A stretch of 64,000 bases of DNA from Xylaria sp. FL1777 (lineage: Eukaryota; Ascomycota; Sordariomycetes; Xylariales; Xylariaceae), in NCBI GenBank assembly GCA_022578965.1, contig MU400540.1, positions 186,001 through 250,000 of the forward strand. The letters run 5' to 3'. The notes beneath the pieces are model-generated. The model was given only the letters and a program-made list of their open reading frames with translations. It did no database searches and was not told the DNA's origin. The position numbers and the translations under genes are program-made. This document shows, in pieces, positions 13,539 to 27,200 of the stretch. Within the stretch, counting starts at the first letter, position 1; every line of letters starts with the position of its first letter.

Positions 13539-14033
13539 TATAATAAACCTATTATATATTAATATAACAAGTTTGCTTTTAAAGTTTTAATTTATAAGTA
13601 ATAATAAAATTTTTAATAGTAGTTCATTAAAGAAGTTTTTAAAGTACTTTTATTATTATGCATTAATAAAGGTTTTAAAAAATTAAAAGTAATAAATATA
13701 TTAATACTTAGCAGTTATAAAAAAATTAATAGCTAAAGAATTAAAACTAAGTAAATAACTAAATATAAAAAGTATATAATTATATAAACAAAAAAAAAAT
13801 AAAAAAAGTAGTAACTTTTTTTAAATTATTGTAAGTTTAGTAAGCACTAAATTATTATAAGCTTAATAAGCTTTAGATTACTGTAAGCTTAATAAGCCTT
13901 AAATTACTGTAAGCTTAATAAGCTAAATAAGTTGTTATATAACTTTAGCTTTAGTTAGCAAAAAAAAAGGTGCACAGTATATATAAAAGCATTAAGCTGC
14001 TTTAAAAGCTATCTTTATGCTAATTTTGTAACA
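13539..14033 (-). repeat. 5' LTR of nested element 1 (495 bp)
   Basis: Full-length copy aligning end to end with 6333-6827. It retains the terminal GTAACA on the plus strand, hence TGTTAC at its 5' end on the coding strand. It is followed by TTTAG, the target duplication. Confidence 0.92.
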
Positions 14034-14038
14034 TTTAG

Positions 14039-16519
14039 TTTTTTAATAAGCTTTTTTTATTTTGAACTATTTTAAATAATTATAGCTTGCTTTTTAATTT
14101 ACCGCAGTAAATAAAAATTAAATATAGCTTTGCTTAGCTAGGCTTTTTATATAAACAAATAGCGCTAGTTTTTTAATTTCACTGTTTATTAGTTTTATAA
14201 TGCAGCTAACTAGCTTTTTGCAAAAATTATAGCGCTTTAGTTTAAGCTTAGCTAAAGTTATTATTTAAAAAAGCTTTAGCGTAGTTTATTTTAGCTAGTT
14301 TAATATAAAAAGCAGTTTTTTTAAGTTTTCTTTCTTTAATAATTAATAAATTAGTCCTAAAATCTAAAATAGTCTATTAGCAATAAAAATAATTTTATTA
14401 GTATTTAGCTAATATTATATTACAAATTAATACTCATTTAATTTTTTTGCTTATATAGCAATTTAGCCTTAATTATAATTATTTATGCTAAATGTTTTTA
14501 ATAAATTTTAATAGTTATAATATAGCATAATTAAGTATAATAAAAGCAATAATATTTACTAGTATTTAGCTAAAGCTTTTATAATACTTAAAGTTTTTTG
14601 TTTGCTTATATAATATCAAGTTTTAGCATTTAATAACTAAAATAACAAAAATAATAAAATATACATTGCTAAAATCAACTTTTTAATAGCAATAATGCTT
14701 ATTAATTAACTATATAGCTAAAACAACATGCTGCTTACTTTTGTTAAAAATGTATTTATTATTAAATAATATTGTATTGCTAGATTAAAGTTCTTAATTG
14801 CTTAATTTTAAATCTTTAGGCATATTTGCTTAAAAGCTGCACTTTAAGCTAGTTTTTATTAAAAGGATTTAAGCACCTGCTTTATTTAAGTTAATCTTTA
14901 GCTCTTTAAAGTAAGTTTAAGTATCTTTTTTATATAAGCGTTCCGTAAAGTATATTTAAAGTTAGTTTAACTAAAAATATATTGTTTAAAATAAAAAGTA
15001 AAATATAAAAACTTTAGTAATTTTTTTAAATTTAAAAGGTAATTTTTTTTACGTGCTTATGTTTTAAAGCAATTCTAGTGCTGCTAAAATAGTTTTACTT
15101 GTTTTTTTAACAACTTAAAACTTAATACTATTGCTTGATTTGTAAACAGCATAGTTTTTTTAAAAAAAAAGCCAATTTTTATAAAAGCTACCTAAAGAAA
15201 ATAATAATTATATAAAAAGTTAAACATTAATTGCTAGTTCTTTACTAAAGCATTATAATTATCTATAAATTAATCAAAAGCTATATTTTACTTAAAATAA
15301 TACTTTAATAAATTAAGCTATTTAAAATTAGCCTTGTTTAGCTAAGCAAGCTATTCTTTAAACCTTAGGTCTTTTAAAGTGCAATAAATATATAATGCTT
15401 TTATTAAGCCTTGCAGTATTCTTAAGTTTAACTACTGCTTGTTTAAAGTAAGTACGGCTGTTTTATACTTATTTTCTAGTTTTATTAAAACTGCTTAATA
15501 TTTATTAGCTATATTTCCTTAAAAAAAAATGCAATAATCTTCTTAAATAAAAGTATAAAACATTTTCTTTTAGTTATAAATAAGCTATTGCGGCTTAATA
15601 GTACTAAAATTTATAGGTTAAAAATTAAAAACCACCCGGAAATCTCTATTTTTTTTTAATAAAAATTATAAATAAGCTTTATATAAAAAAATCCCTTATA
15701 TTAAAAGCTTTACTTATTTTAGCAACAAAAATATACAAAATATAAACAATTTTTTTGCTATAATATATTTTAGTTAACATAAATAGTATAGCTTAAAACT
15801 AGCCTTAATAATAATATTATGTTTAATTAAATTTATAGTAAGCAATTTAGCTAAACAAATAATAAAACAGTTTTTTTATATATATGCAAGTTATATTATT
15901 GCTTTAACTTTTTTGTTAGTATTACATTTATTGCTTACATTAAAGCTTACTTATGTTGCTTAGTCTTTAATTACGTTTAGCTGCTTATTTAACAAGGTTT
16001 ACTACTATAGTTACTATTTAACTTAAAGCTAACTAAAACAAGTTTGTAATATTATTGCTATAAACAGAATTAATTTCCTTTGTGCCTTTTTTAACTTAAC
16101 AAAAACTATATATTTATTATAGTAAGCTATATAATTCTTTTAAAACACTTTAAGTAATATAATAGCGTTAAACATTAACTATTTATTATTAAGTTTGTTT
16201 AATGCTAATATTATATTGCTTATATTATTATATATTCTTATATATTAAAGTTTATTTTACTATTAATCTTAAATAAGCTAGATTTATTAAAGTATGTTTA
16301 GTAACTTTTTTTTTATATGTAGTAAAGTACCCTTTTTCTATAATTAATAATCCTTTGTTAACATTTTAACACCTTTAATTATCTTAAAAGTAAACAGTAG
16401 TAAAGCTTATACTAATATTTTGCTACTAAGTAAAGCTGTTTAAAAAGTAGTTTTATTTTTAAGCATACTTAACAATTAGTTAATAATTCATAAATTAGTT
16501 TTAAATAAGCTTTAAGCAA
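14039..16519 (-). pseudogene. Middle piece of outer retroelement, decayed
   Basis: About 2.5 kb separating the two nested elements. It is not repeated elsewhere in the window. Translation on either strand gives only short open runs. A small patch near 15610-15640 (GG-rich on the minus strand) keeps more G and C than its surroundings. No domain is claimed. It ends with TAAAT at 16520-16524, the target duplication of nested element 2. Confidence 0.55.
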
Positions 16520-16524
16520 TAAAT

Positions 16525-16993
16525 TATAACGGACTTATTATATATTAATATAACAGGTTTACTTTTAGGGTCTTGATTTGCAAGTAATAATAGGATTTTT
16601 AACGGTGGTTTATTAGGAAGGTTTTTAGAGTACTTTTATTACTATGCATTAATAAAAGTTTTAAAAGATTAAAAGTAATAAGTATATTAGTGCTTAGTAG
16701 TTATAAAAAAATTAATAGCTAAAAAACTAGAACTAAATAAATAACTAAATATAAAAAATGCATAATTATATAAACAAAAAAAAGGTAAAAAAAGTAATAA
16801 TTTCTTTTAGATTACTATAAGTTTAATAAGCATTAAATTATTATAAGCTTAATAAGCTTTAAATTACTGTAAGCTTAGTAAGCTAAGTAAGTTATTATGT
16901 AATTTTAGCTTTAATTAGCAAAAAAAAAGGTGCATAGTATATATAAAAGCATTAAGCTGCTTTAAAAGCTACTTTTGTGCTAATTTTATAATA
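16525..16993 (-). repeat. 3' LTR of nested element 2 (469 bp)
   Basis: Same LTR family, one 26-bp internal unit shorter than the other three copies. It starts TATAACGGAC, the least mutated version of the LTR edge in the window. Confidence 0.92.
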
Positions 16994-17679
16994 TTATTTC
17001 TTTTTTTTTAGAATTGTTGTTTTAATAATTTTTCGTAAATATTTTTCTTTCTTTTTTTTTTTACATATTATAATGTTAAAGCGCATTAAAAAAACTAACT
17101 GCTTATTTAAAACAAAGCAAAAACTTATTTTTGCTTTTTTTATTAATTTTATTAGCTATAAAATTATGCTTTGCTTTTGCTGCTTTAATTAGTTATTAAT
17201 ATATAAAATAACAAATAATATATTTTATTGTTTTAAATGTATATATATTAATTACTTTTGCAATAAATTAAAAGTTTTAGTTAACTTAATTAATAATATA
17301 GTTTTTAAATACTATTATTTTAAAAAAAAAAAGAAGCAAACAAAGCAATAGTTATTTTTAGTTTAAAAAAAACTAAAACAAGCTTAAAATAGCTTTAATT
17401 TTGTTTTAAGCAAGTTAGCTTAGCTTTATATATAAAAACGTTTTTTAAAAGCAAAAAGTATTAAAATAGTTTAGCAAAAGTTTTAGTTTTTAAATAAACT
17501 AAACAAAATAAAGCATATTAAAAAAAAACAAAAAGCGTTAGCAAAAAAGCAAAAATAATAAAAAAAGCAAGCTAAAGTAGCGCAAGCTACTTTATTTAAG
17601 TTTAATTAAAATTTTTTAAGCATTTTTTTTAAAGTTAACCTTTTTTTTTTAGTTTTAAGCAATTAAAATATTAGCAATA

Positions 17680-17785
17680 AAACTAATTTATAACTACTTT
17701 AGTAGTTTTTAAGTATTTTTTAAGTTCTTAAGTATTATTAGCATATAAGTATTTTTTTTATTTAATAAAATACTTTAAGTTACTA
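17680..17785 (-). pseudogene. Chromodomain remnant of nested element 2
   Basis: The minus strand reads KKYLYANNT followed by a stop and ELKKYLKT, nearly identical to the copy at 7500-7612 and with the same tryptophan-to-stop pattern. Agreement of two independently mutated copies supports the reading frame. Confidence 0.72.
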
Positions 17786-20414
17786 TTGTTTTAACAGAAA
17801 TTTAGTATATTTTTAACTTTATAAACGTTTTAATTTGTTTTTATTTTTAGTTATGTTTTAATAAATGTTTTAATAAATGCTAGTTTTAGTAAAAAAATGT
17901 AAAAAATAAAGTAGATTTGCATATTTTTTAGTAATAATAGTTTATAGTTAGTAAATAAAATAACTTTTTTAATTTTAAAAAGGCTAAGTTTTTTAAATTT
18001 TAATTTATTGCTTAGTTGTTTTGTTTTAATTTAAAAAATATTAGTATTTGCATTTTATTTTTGTTATAATAAATAAACTTTGTTTTTTTTTTTAAAGGCT
18101 AGTTTTTTAGTTTGTTTTTTATTATAATATATTAACATTTATTATTATAAAAACTAAAAACGTAGTTATAGTTTAGCTTGTAGCGTTTTAATTTCTATTA
18201 TAATAGTTTTTGCTTAAGGTGCTATAATTAAAATAGCAAGTGTTTTTATTAATGTTTTTTTTTGTTTTTTAATAATTGTTTGCTATTTATAAACAGCTTT
18301 ATATAAAAATATGTTTATATTTTTGTTTATTAATGTATTATATAAAATTTGTGCTATTAATAATAATTTTACTTAATTGTTTTATTAGTAGTTAATATAA
18401 CTTTATAAATATTGTTTTAGTATTTAGTTTAGTTTTTTTGTTTGTTTATTTGTTTATAAGTAATAAACAGTTAAAAATTTTAGTTTAATATTAATAAGTT
18501 TAAAAAAACTAGTTTTAAACTTAAAAGTAAATAATTTATTTTAGTTTAAAACAATTTTTTTTAGTAGTTTATGCTTATTTAAATATTAGCATATAAAAGT
18601 ATATATAAGTTATTTAGTTGTTATATTTTCTTTAAACAATAAAAAATAAGCATATTTAATAAGTTTATTAATAATAACTTATATTTTATTATATTATATT
18701 TTTATAACTAAATTAATTAATAAAAGTAGTGCTATAATAAAATCTTAAGCAATAGTATGCTATATTTGTTTAAATATTTATATAAGTTATAATAATTTAT
18801 AAAGCTTATATTAAGCTACTTTAGCTTTGTTATAAATATTGCACTTTTTTATAATAAATTTAACTATGTTTTATAATTTTAAAAAATTATACTTTTTTTA
18901 TAATTGTTAAACTATTTTTGTTGCTTTTTAGTATTTATATAATAAATGTTTATAAAATTTTTTAATAAACTTGTTTTGTAAAAATTCTAGTAAATAAACT
19001 TTATGTTTATATATTAGTTTGTTATTTTTTGATTTTTTATATTTTTATAATTATGCTAACTTTTTTAAGTTATAAGCTTATTATAGCTATATATTTATAA
19101 GGTTTTTAAGTATAACTTTAATTTTTAAGCTTTTATTTCTTTAAAAATATAATACTTAAATGTTTTTTTTTAAAACTTTAAATTTTTTTTAACTTTATTA
19201 ACTAAGTATGTTTGCTTAAATGTTTTTTTTTTTTTTAATGTAATATATTTTAAAGTTAAACTTAGAAAAAAAAACTATTTAATTTTTATGTTGTTTAGTA
19301 ATTTTTTGTATAGTTATAAATTTTATTAAATTTTAATAATTTAAATAAATTTTAATTAGTTTTATAGTTTTTATAAAAAACAGTTTTTATTTTTTAAGTG
19401 CTATAATAATTGCAAGCAGTTCTTTATTATATATAAGATATTATAATATTATATTTTATAGTGCTTTAAAGTAATAAGCTACTAAGTGTTATTTTTTGTT
19501 GTTTTTTAGTTGTTTTAAAACTTTTGTAATTATATTATTTAAAACATTTATTTTTAGCTTTTTTTTTTTTTGTAGATTAAGTAGTTTAACTATAAAGTTA
19601 AAAGTAACTTTTAGTTTTAGTTTTTTAAAAGCTTTTTAGGCTTTTTTTAAGATTAAAAAGAACTTTTTTTTGTATTTTTTTTTTATATACTTTATAAAAT
19701 AAAATATTATTTTTTTAAAGTTTTGAATTAACATTTAAACATAGTTTAAAAATCTTAATGCTTGTTATATGTTTATAATAATAGCTAAATTAAATATTTT
19801 CTAGTTTTATATTATATTAATTTTTAACTATTAAATTTATATTTGTTTTAAAGTAATTATAAATCTTAAAAAGTTAATTTTTTATGTATGCTATATATAC
19901 TTTTTTGTGTTAAGTTGTAATTTTGTTTGTTTAAATGTTTTTAATACTTAAGTTATATGTTTTTTATGTTTTTTTAGTGTTTTAAAGTAAATTAAAATAT
20001 TATTTAAGTAAATAAATATAAATTTGTTTAAAAATTTCTATAAAATTATTATTATTATATATTAAAAACTAGTTAATACGTTTTATAGTTTTTATAGTAT
20101 AACTATATATTTATATAGTTTATATACTATTTATATAATAGTTTTTCATTTTTTTTTTTTAGCTATTTTAATAGCATAATATTTATTTAAAATATTAATT
20201 GCTATAAACTATTTTGCTTAACTAATGTTTTTTTTTATAATTACTAGCAAAATAAAAAAGTATTTATTTGTAATAATAATTATATTTAATAGTTAATAAT
20301 TAATTATTACTTGTTATACTAGTTTTTTTTTTTTATTAATTAGTTATTTTTTATTTTTTATTTTAAGTATTAATATTATAAAATATTTAGCAAATAACTA
20401 AGATTTTTTTAAAA

Positions 20415-20645
20415 ATCTTTTTGCTAAGTTTTTTTAAATGTATTTTTATAAAGCGTTTGTTTTGTTTAAGCTTATATAATATACTTAATAAAGCTTTAGT
20501 TAATATTTTTTCTTAATAAAAATGTAATAATTTTATAAGCTATGTTTAAAAAGTTCTTTTTTTTTTTTTTTTTTGAATAGTTTATAAAATCTATAATATA
20601 CTTTTAGTATTTTGTTTAAGATTTTTTTTGCGATTTTTTTAATTT
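20415..20645 (-). pseudogene. Reverse transcriptase N-terminal remnant of nested element 2
   Basis: Counterpart of 10240-10475. The minus strand again reads through KIAK..ILNKI and the following NKTNAL..YI..NLAK-like string with RIP-type stops. Confidence 0.6.
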
Positions 20646-23600
20646 TTTTGCTTTATTTTTTACTTTTTTAATTAATAGTTTTTGCTTTTTATTAAATTAA
20701 AGGGTTGCTAATTTTTAGCTATAATATTTTTAAAATAATATTATAATTAAATATATTAGCAATATTTAATATAATTTGTTTTTTGTGTTTTTATATAAAT
20801 ATATTAAAAAGTTTGGTTTTTTTAAATATATAACTATTATTATAGCTAAAAGTACTTTTATTAAATCTTTTAATTTTTTAGGATTTTTGCTTATATTTCT
20901 AAGAAATTTTATTTTGTTTTATTACTTTAAGTAAAATTATATTAGCTTATGCTTTTAAGTTAATTAAAATATTATACTTTTTTTTTTAATATATAAGTTT
21001 AATTTTAAATTAGTTTTACTAGTTATTACATTAAACTTTACGTAAAGCTTTAGTTTTTTTAGCTATTTATTGCTTTTTTAGCAAATGTTTATTTTGTTTT
21101 TTGATTTTTTTTTATAGAATGTTTAAATGCTTGTTTTATTTTATACTTTAAATATTATTGCGCTTTGTTTTATTTTTGCTTTTAGTTAAGCTTTAAATTG
21201 CAGTTTTTAAGTTTTTTTGCTTTTAGTAATTATTTTTTAGTATAATTATGCTTTAATTAGCTAGTAATATTTATAGTAGTTATTTTTATATTTTTTTAAA
21301 CTAATATTATAAGTATAATTAAAATTTTTTTTAAATGTTATAAATTTTTGTAGATTTTTATAGTAAACTATAATTATAACTAACTACTTTAATTTATAAA
21401 AGTTCTATATTTTTATTTTTGCAATTTATTTAAAAAACTAATTATTTTTTAATTTATTAAATAAATATTAGTAATAATAATATATTATATAGTAATTTTA
21501 TAATACTTTATTATGTTTTAGATTTTTTAAGCATAAAATATTATTATTGTTTTTTATTATAGTTTTATTATAGTAGTAATTTTTAGTAATTAGTTAAATT
21601 ACTAGCTTTAGTTTTTAAAACGTATTAGTTTTTATGCTAATTATTAGTGCTTTTTTGTTTTGTTATATTTAAAGCAGTTTAAGCTATAAAAATACTTTAT
21701 TTATTTTTATTAGTTTTTTTTCTATAGTATTTTTTATAGCTTTTAATTTTATTTATTTTTGCTTTAAAGTTTTATAAGTTTTGTTTTTTTAAGTTTATTT
21801 AGCAACTAAGTATTTTAATAGTTTATAATTAGTTTAATAACTATATTATTTATAGTTATAGTTTTATTTTTTTAAACATAACTTTTTTTTAAGCTATATT
21901 TTAAGCTTTAGTAGTTTAAAGTTTTTATAGTTTTATAAGTTTACTAACTATATTAATTTATTATTTTTTATTGTTTGTTATTTTTAGTTAAACTATTTTT
22001 TTAAGTTATATATTAAATAATTTTAATTGTTTATATAGCAAATATATTTTTTTGTAATTTATTTTAATAATTATAAAGCTTTTAAATAATATTTATATAT
22101 TTGTTTATTTTAACTTGTATAAATAAAGCATTTAGATTTATTTAGTGTAATACTTTTATTTTAATTTAAAATAGCAATTTTATACTTTTGCTTTAAAAAC
22201 ATATTTTTTAAATTGCTTTGTTATTTTTTGTTGTTTTAGATTTTTATAACTTATATTTTTTTTTTAAGCTAAAAGATTTTTTTTTTTTATAGCTTTTTTT
22301 TTTGTTTTTTTTTTTAAATTAATATTATTTTTAAAAGTGTTCTTTTTTTTTATAGTTATAATATTTAACTTTTAATATATTTCGGGATTATTATTTTTAA
22401 ACTTTACTAATTTGCTTGGATTTTTGTTTAATATTTTTTTAAGTATTTTTTTTTTTGTTTTTTTTAGTTCTTTTAGTTTTAAAGTACTAATTAAATAATT
22501 ATTAATTAATTATAATAGCTATATTAATATATATATTAATTTTTGCTAGTTTATTTATTTTGCATAGTTTATTTTAAACTTAAGTTTTAAGTTTACTATA
22601 AAATAAATAAAATAATGCAAGCTTAAATAATTTTAAAATTATTATTAATTGTTTAAATTTTATAGTATAATTTATTGCTGCTTTTGTTTATTTTAAGCAG
22701 TAAAATGCTTTTTTTGCATGTTTTGCTTTTTAAATGTTTTTAAATAGTGCTTTTATTTAATTTTTAAACTTAATGTAGTTTTTAAAAATTTTTTTTGTTT
22801 TTAGCTTAAAGTTAGTTAATTTGTTAGCTTTTAAAAAATCTTTTAAAATAAGTTAAAACTATTTTAGTACTTTTTTTAATAAAAATTATAAAGTAGTTAT
22901 TATTTTTTAATTTTTTTTTATAATAGTAATAAAGTGCTATTTTAAATAAAGTTTAATATAAATTAAAAAAGCTTTTATATTTATAGATTTATTATAAAGC
23001 TTTAAAGCAGTAAATTTAAAACTTTTAATGTTTAGCATTTTTAATATTATAAATAATTTTAATAATAAAAGCAGTAATAATAATAAAAAGTTAAGTTTTT
23101 TATTTTAAGTTATTATTTTAAGTATAATAATAATAAAAGTAAGCATTAAGTTTGCTAGTAATAATATTAATATTAATTATAATATAATTATTTATTTAAA
23201 GCTTTAATTTATTATTATAATAGTAATTATTACTGCTGCTTTAATTACTATAGCTAATATTTATGCTAGTTTAAAGGTTATAATACTTAATATTTAAGCT
23301 GCTTTTTAAATTAAAGCAACTAGTTTGCTTTATAGTACTAATATTAATGTTAGTTTTTTTTTATTACTGCTGTTTAACTTTTTTTTTTTTGCTATTGCTT
23401 TTTTTTTAATAAAAATAGCTAATAAAAGTACTAAAGTTTATTATTTTAGTACATTACTAGTTCTAAAAGTCTTTAAAATTTTTAAACTTAATTTTTAATT
23501 TTTTATTTTTAATAGTATAACTTAGATTTAGTTTATTAGTTATTAAGTAAAGTTTACTTATGTAATACTATTTAGCATTTTTATTTTTTAAATATTTTTT

Positions 23601-23705
23601 TAGTATATTTTTAAGAGTTTATTTTATAAATCGTTTATTATTTAACTTTTTATACTAATATTTGTTTTTATATATTAAGTTCTATTAATTAAAAAGCTAT
23701 TAAAA

Positions 23706-24200
23706 TATAATAAACTTATTATATATTAATATAATAGGTTTACTTTTAAAGTTTTAATTTATAAGTAATAATAGAATTTTTAACAGTAGTCCGTTAAAGA
23801 AGTTTTTAAAGTATTTTTACTACTATGCATTAATAAAGGTCTTAAAAGATTAAAAGTAATAAATGTATTAATGCTTAGCAATTATAAAGAAATTAATAGC
23901 TAAAAAACTAGAACTAAATAAATAATTAAATATAAAAAATGCATAATTATATAAACAAAAAAAAGGTAAAAAAAGTAATAACTCTTTTTAAATTACTGCA
24001 AGTTTAATAAGCATTAAATTACTATAAGCTTAGTAAGCTTTAAATTACTGTAAGCTTAATAAGCTTTAAATTACTATAAGCTTAGTAAGCTAAGTAAGTT
24101 ATTATATAACTTTGGCTTTAGTTAGCAAAAAAAAAGGTGCATAGTATATATAAAGGCATTAAGCCGCTTTAAAGGCCACCTTTATGCTAATTTTGTAACA
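23706..24200 (-). repeat. 5' LTR of nested element 2 (495 bp)
   Basis: Full-length LTR. Its outer end at about 24150-24185 keeps G and C (GCCGC, GGCCACC) that are T or A in the other copies, so this edge was mutated less. It is followed by TAAAT. Confidence 0.92.
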
Positions 24201-24205
24201 TAAAT

Positions 24206-27200
24206 ATAAGTGTAACATTATAGCTTGTAAGTATTACGCACACTAATAACTTTGCTTTATTTAACCTGTAATAATTTAGAATAATTGCTATATAATTATT
24301 AAAGCGTATTATTTTCTCTATAGTTAATAATATATTGCATGCTATAAAGCTTACATTATTTAAATTTGTTTTTTATAGTTAAGTATTTCTTAGAACTATA
24401 CCTTATTTTAGTTTTTTGCAAAATTTAGTTAAGCTAGCTTAGCTACTATTTTAGCAGTTTCTAAAATATTAATTATTAAACCCTTATTATTTAAATTTTT
24501 AAACTCCTTTTTACTGTTTTTGCAGTTATTAATTAAATCTTTATTATTTAAAATCCAAGTAATTACTTTGTTTTTATAAGATTTAGTTAAAGCTATTATT
24601 AAAGTATAAATATATTTAGATTAGCTATAAATAGTTAAAGTATTTTAATAAAAATTAACTATAGCTTAGTTTTTTTACAATTAAGCTTTTTTTAATAGCA
24701 AGTTATAAATATAGCTATTTTTAGCTAAATACGTAATAATTAATAAAAGAACTTTTTTTATTACTAATAAAAACTTTATAAAATAAGTAATAAGTAAAAT
24801 TAAGTTATTTATTATTTATAAATATATTTTTGGTCCGCGTATTAAAATAAAAATTAACTTTATTTGCTTAGCAAACTTTAAACCTATTAGCTTAATTAAT
24901 AAGCTATAATTTACTAAAACTTATTTAATTATATAACTATTAATTTTAGCTATAATATAGCCTAAATATATATTTTTGTTATTAGTTAAAGCTATATTTT
25001 TAAACATAATATTAGCTATTATTATTTATAACCTGCTTATTTTTCTAGTTTATTTAACTGCTTTATAAATTATATTTGCTTTAGTTAATAAAACAACTTA
25101 AAATAGTTCTAGTATAGCTTTGTGCAACAAAGTTTTCTCTGGTTTTTTTTAAGTTTAAAACTTAGGTTTAATTAATACTTAAAACATTTTTAATATATTT
25201 GCTTTAAATCCTTAAGCAATATTAATAAATTGCTTAAATTTTATTAAAGACATTTTGATTTACTAAAGCAAATCATTAATATTCATTTTTTTATTAAAAT
25301 AATCTTTATAAAAGCAAATAAAAAAGTTTATTAGTTAAATATTCTTTTTTTTTTATTATGCTTTTAATTTTTTATTAAAATAACAAAATTGCTTTTTTAG
25401 CTTTTTTTACATTTAATTTTAGCTTTTACTTAATAGTTTAATTAATATAAATAATTTAAACAAAATTAATAGTTTAAAAACTTTACTAGCAATTAATAAT
25501 TCTAAATAAGCTTATGTTGTTTTTTTTAAATCTTTAGTTTTCTTAATACGCTAACGCTTTTTTTTAGCATTAGCTAATTGTACTTTAACTCTTAATATAA
25601 CAATAAATACTATTAAGTATTCCTTGTTAAATTTATATAAATCCTAGTTATTATTATTTTAATTTAAATAATTAAACAGCAATAAGCTATTATTTTTTTT
25701 TTTATTTATTTTTTTGCTTTTGTTATAATTTTAATTAACTTAAATTATACTTTTTATAGCTAATAAAACTATAACTACTTTTTATATTAATAGCATTAGG
25801 TTAAAAGGCATAAAGTTCTTTAAAGTAATTACTTCTTTAATTTTTTGTTTTTTTTTAAATAGTTTTTCTTTAAAAAGGCATTTTTTAGCATAATGCCTTT
25901 GTTTAGTACAATTAAAACAAGTAAAAACAAATAGCTAGCAATAATTAGTTTAATTATTAAATCTTTATAATTTACTTTATTTATAACTTGTTTTAAATTA
26001 CACTTAATTATTTCTAGCTTTTTAAGCAAAAACTACGCATTATTACTAAAGCAACTTTGCTTTAAATAATACTACTATTAACTCTTATAATAAAAAGGTA
26101 ACAATAAATATATATAAAATTTAAGCAGCAGCTTAACTAGTAGTAAAGCTTTTTAAAAGATTTATAATAACTTATAAAAACTTATTAGCTATTTATAAAT
26201 GCTAAAACAATTTAAAACTACTTAAATTATTTATAAACAAATTATTTTATTTTAAAACATAAGCATATGCTATAATTATATTTAAAACATTAATAAAAGT
26301 ACATTTATTAGTAAAATTATTATTATTATTTATTAAATTTTTTGTAAACAATTAGTTAAATATTTGCTTTTAAATCTAACAATTTTTTTTATATTTCTTA
26401 AAGCATATATACTTAAATAGCTAATTATACAATTTAATAAGTTATAAATTAAACGCTTAATAAAATAATTTAATTATTTATTAAATATATTTAGCTAGTA
26501 ACTTTTTAGCTTGCTGTTTTAAATTATTAATGCATAAAGCTAAACTAAAATTAGCTTTAATAATTTGCAACAAGAATTGCTGCTTTAAGCTATTTTGCAA
26601 TTTATTTTAATTTTTATGTTTATTAAAACTAAAATTAAAATATTAGTTCTTAGCTTTTCTTTTTAGTTCTTTATAAAAAACTAAGTAAATCTTTAAAGTT
26701 TTTGCTTTATTATTATTACTACTTTTTTAGGCCTTTTTTTTTATAAACATTAAAACATCTTTAATATATTTATTAAAGTCCTTTTTAGGATAACCCTTAA
26801 AATATAGTTGTTTATTAGCTATTATATGCCTTAACTTACTTTAGTTCTTTAATATATTAAAAAGCTTTAAAATATAGTATATAACAAGTTAGCTACAAAA
26901 ATTGTTTTTAAGTTTAACTAATAATAGTCTAGGTTTATTAAAAATTATAAGTTTATTAAAAATTATATTATAAGGATTAAAATTACTTAATAAATATTTT
27001 ACCTTACTATTTAACTAATTAAAAAAAACGGAATAAAAATCCAAAAAAGTATAATATATATTTTCTATGTTTAAACTATTTTTATAATGTTATTTAGCTA
27101 ATTTATATAAATTAGTTAAGCAAAATAATAATAGCTTATAAACTTTCTTAATAATAAAACAGTTTAGCAGCTATTATTTTATTTAATTAAAACAAAAAAA

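Larger units (their letters stand above)
6333..14033 (-). mobile_element. Nested element 1: chromovirus-type Ty3/gypsy retrotransposon, RIP-dead
   Basis: A 7,701-bp element with two 495-bp LTRs (6333-6827 and 13539-14033) and a perfect 5-bp target duplication TTTAG (6328-6332 and 14034-14038). Minus-strand orientation is shown three ways. A purine-rich tract abuts the left LTR at about 6828-6843, read on the minus strand. The start of a gypsy reverse transcriptase is recognisable at about 10475-10240. A chromodomain-like sequence lies at about 7612-7500, downstream of where integrase should be. The spacing (about 3.1 kb from 5' LTR to RT, 2.7 kb from RT to chromodomain) suits gag-PR-RT-RH-IN-chromodomain. 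Stops interrupt every frame. The same element recurs at 16525-24200. Confidence 0.9.
16525..24200 (-). mobile_element. Nested element 2: second copy of the same chromovirus-type element, RIP-dead
   Basis: A 7,676-bp element, the same family and orientation as nested element 1 and alignable over its whole length, with differences dominated by transitions. LTRs are 16525-16993 (469 bp) and 23706-24200 (495 bp); the perfect target duplication TAAAT is at 16520-16524 and 24201-24205. The minus strand repeats the same landmarks: a purine tract next to the left LTR (about 16994-17010), a chromodomain-like patch at about 17785-17680 again with stops at the two tryptophan positions, and the RT entry at about 20645-20415. 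It entered the outer element 2.5 kb from copy 1, as an independent insertion because its target duplication differs. Confidence 0.9.

Noticed and set aside
6333..24200. Plus-strand orientation of the gypsy copies suggested by TATATAAAAGC near the right end of each LTR
   Set aside because: Purine tract, RT entry and chromodomain all place coding on the minus strand; a TATA-like word is weak evidence in AT-rich DNA.
25829..26029. 66-codon minus-strand open frame in the AT-rich block
   Set aside because: It overlaps the zinc knuckle in a different frame; the knuckle frame carries the conserved Cys and His, so this one is a shadow.
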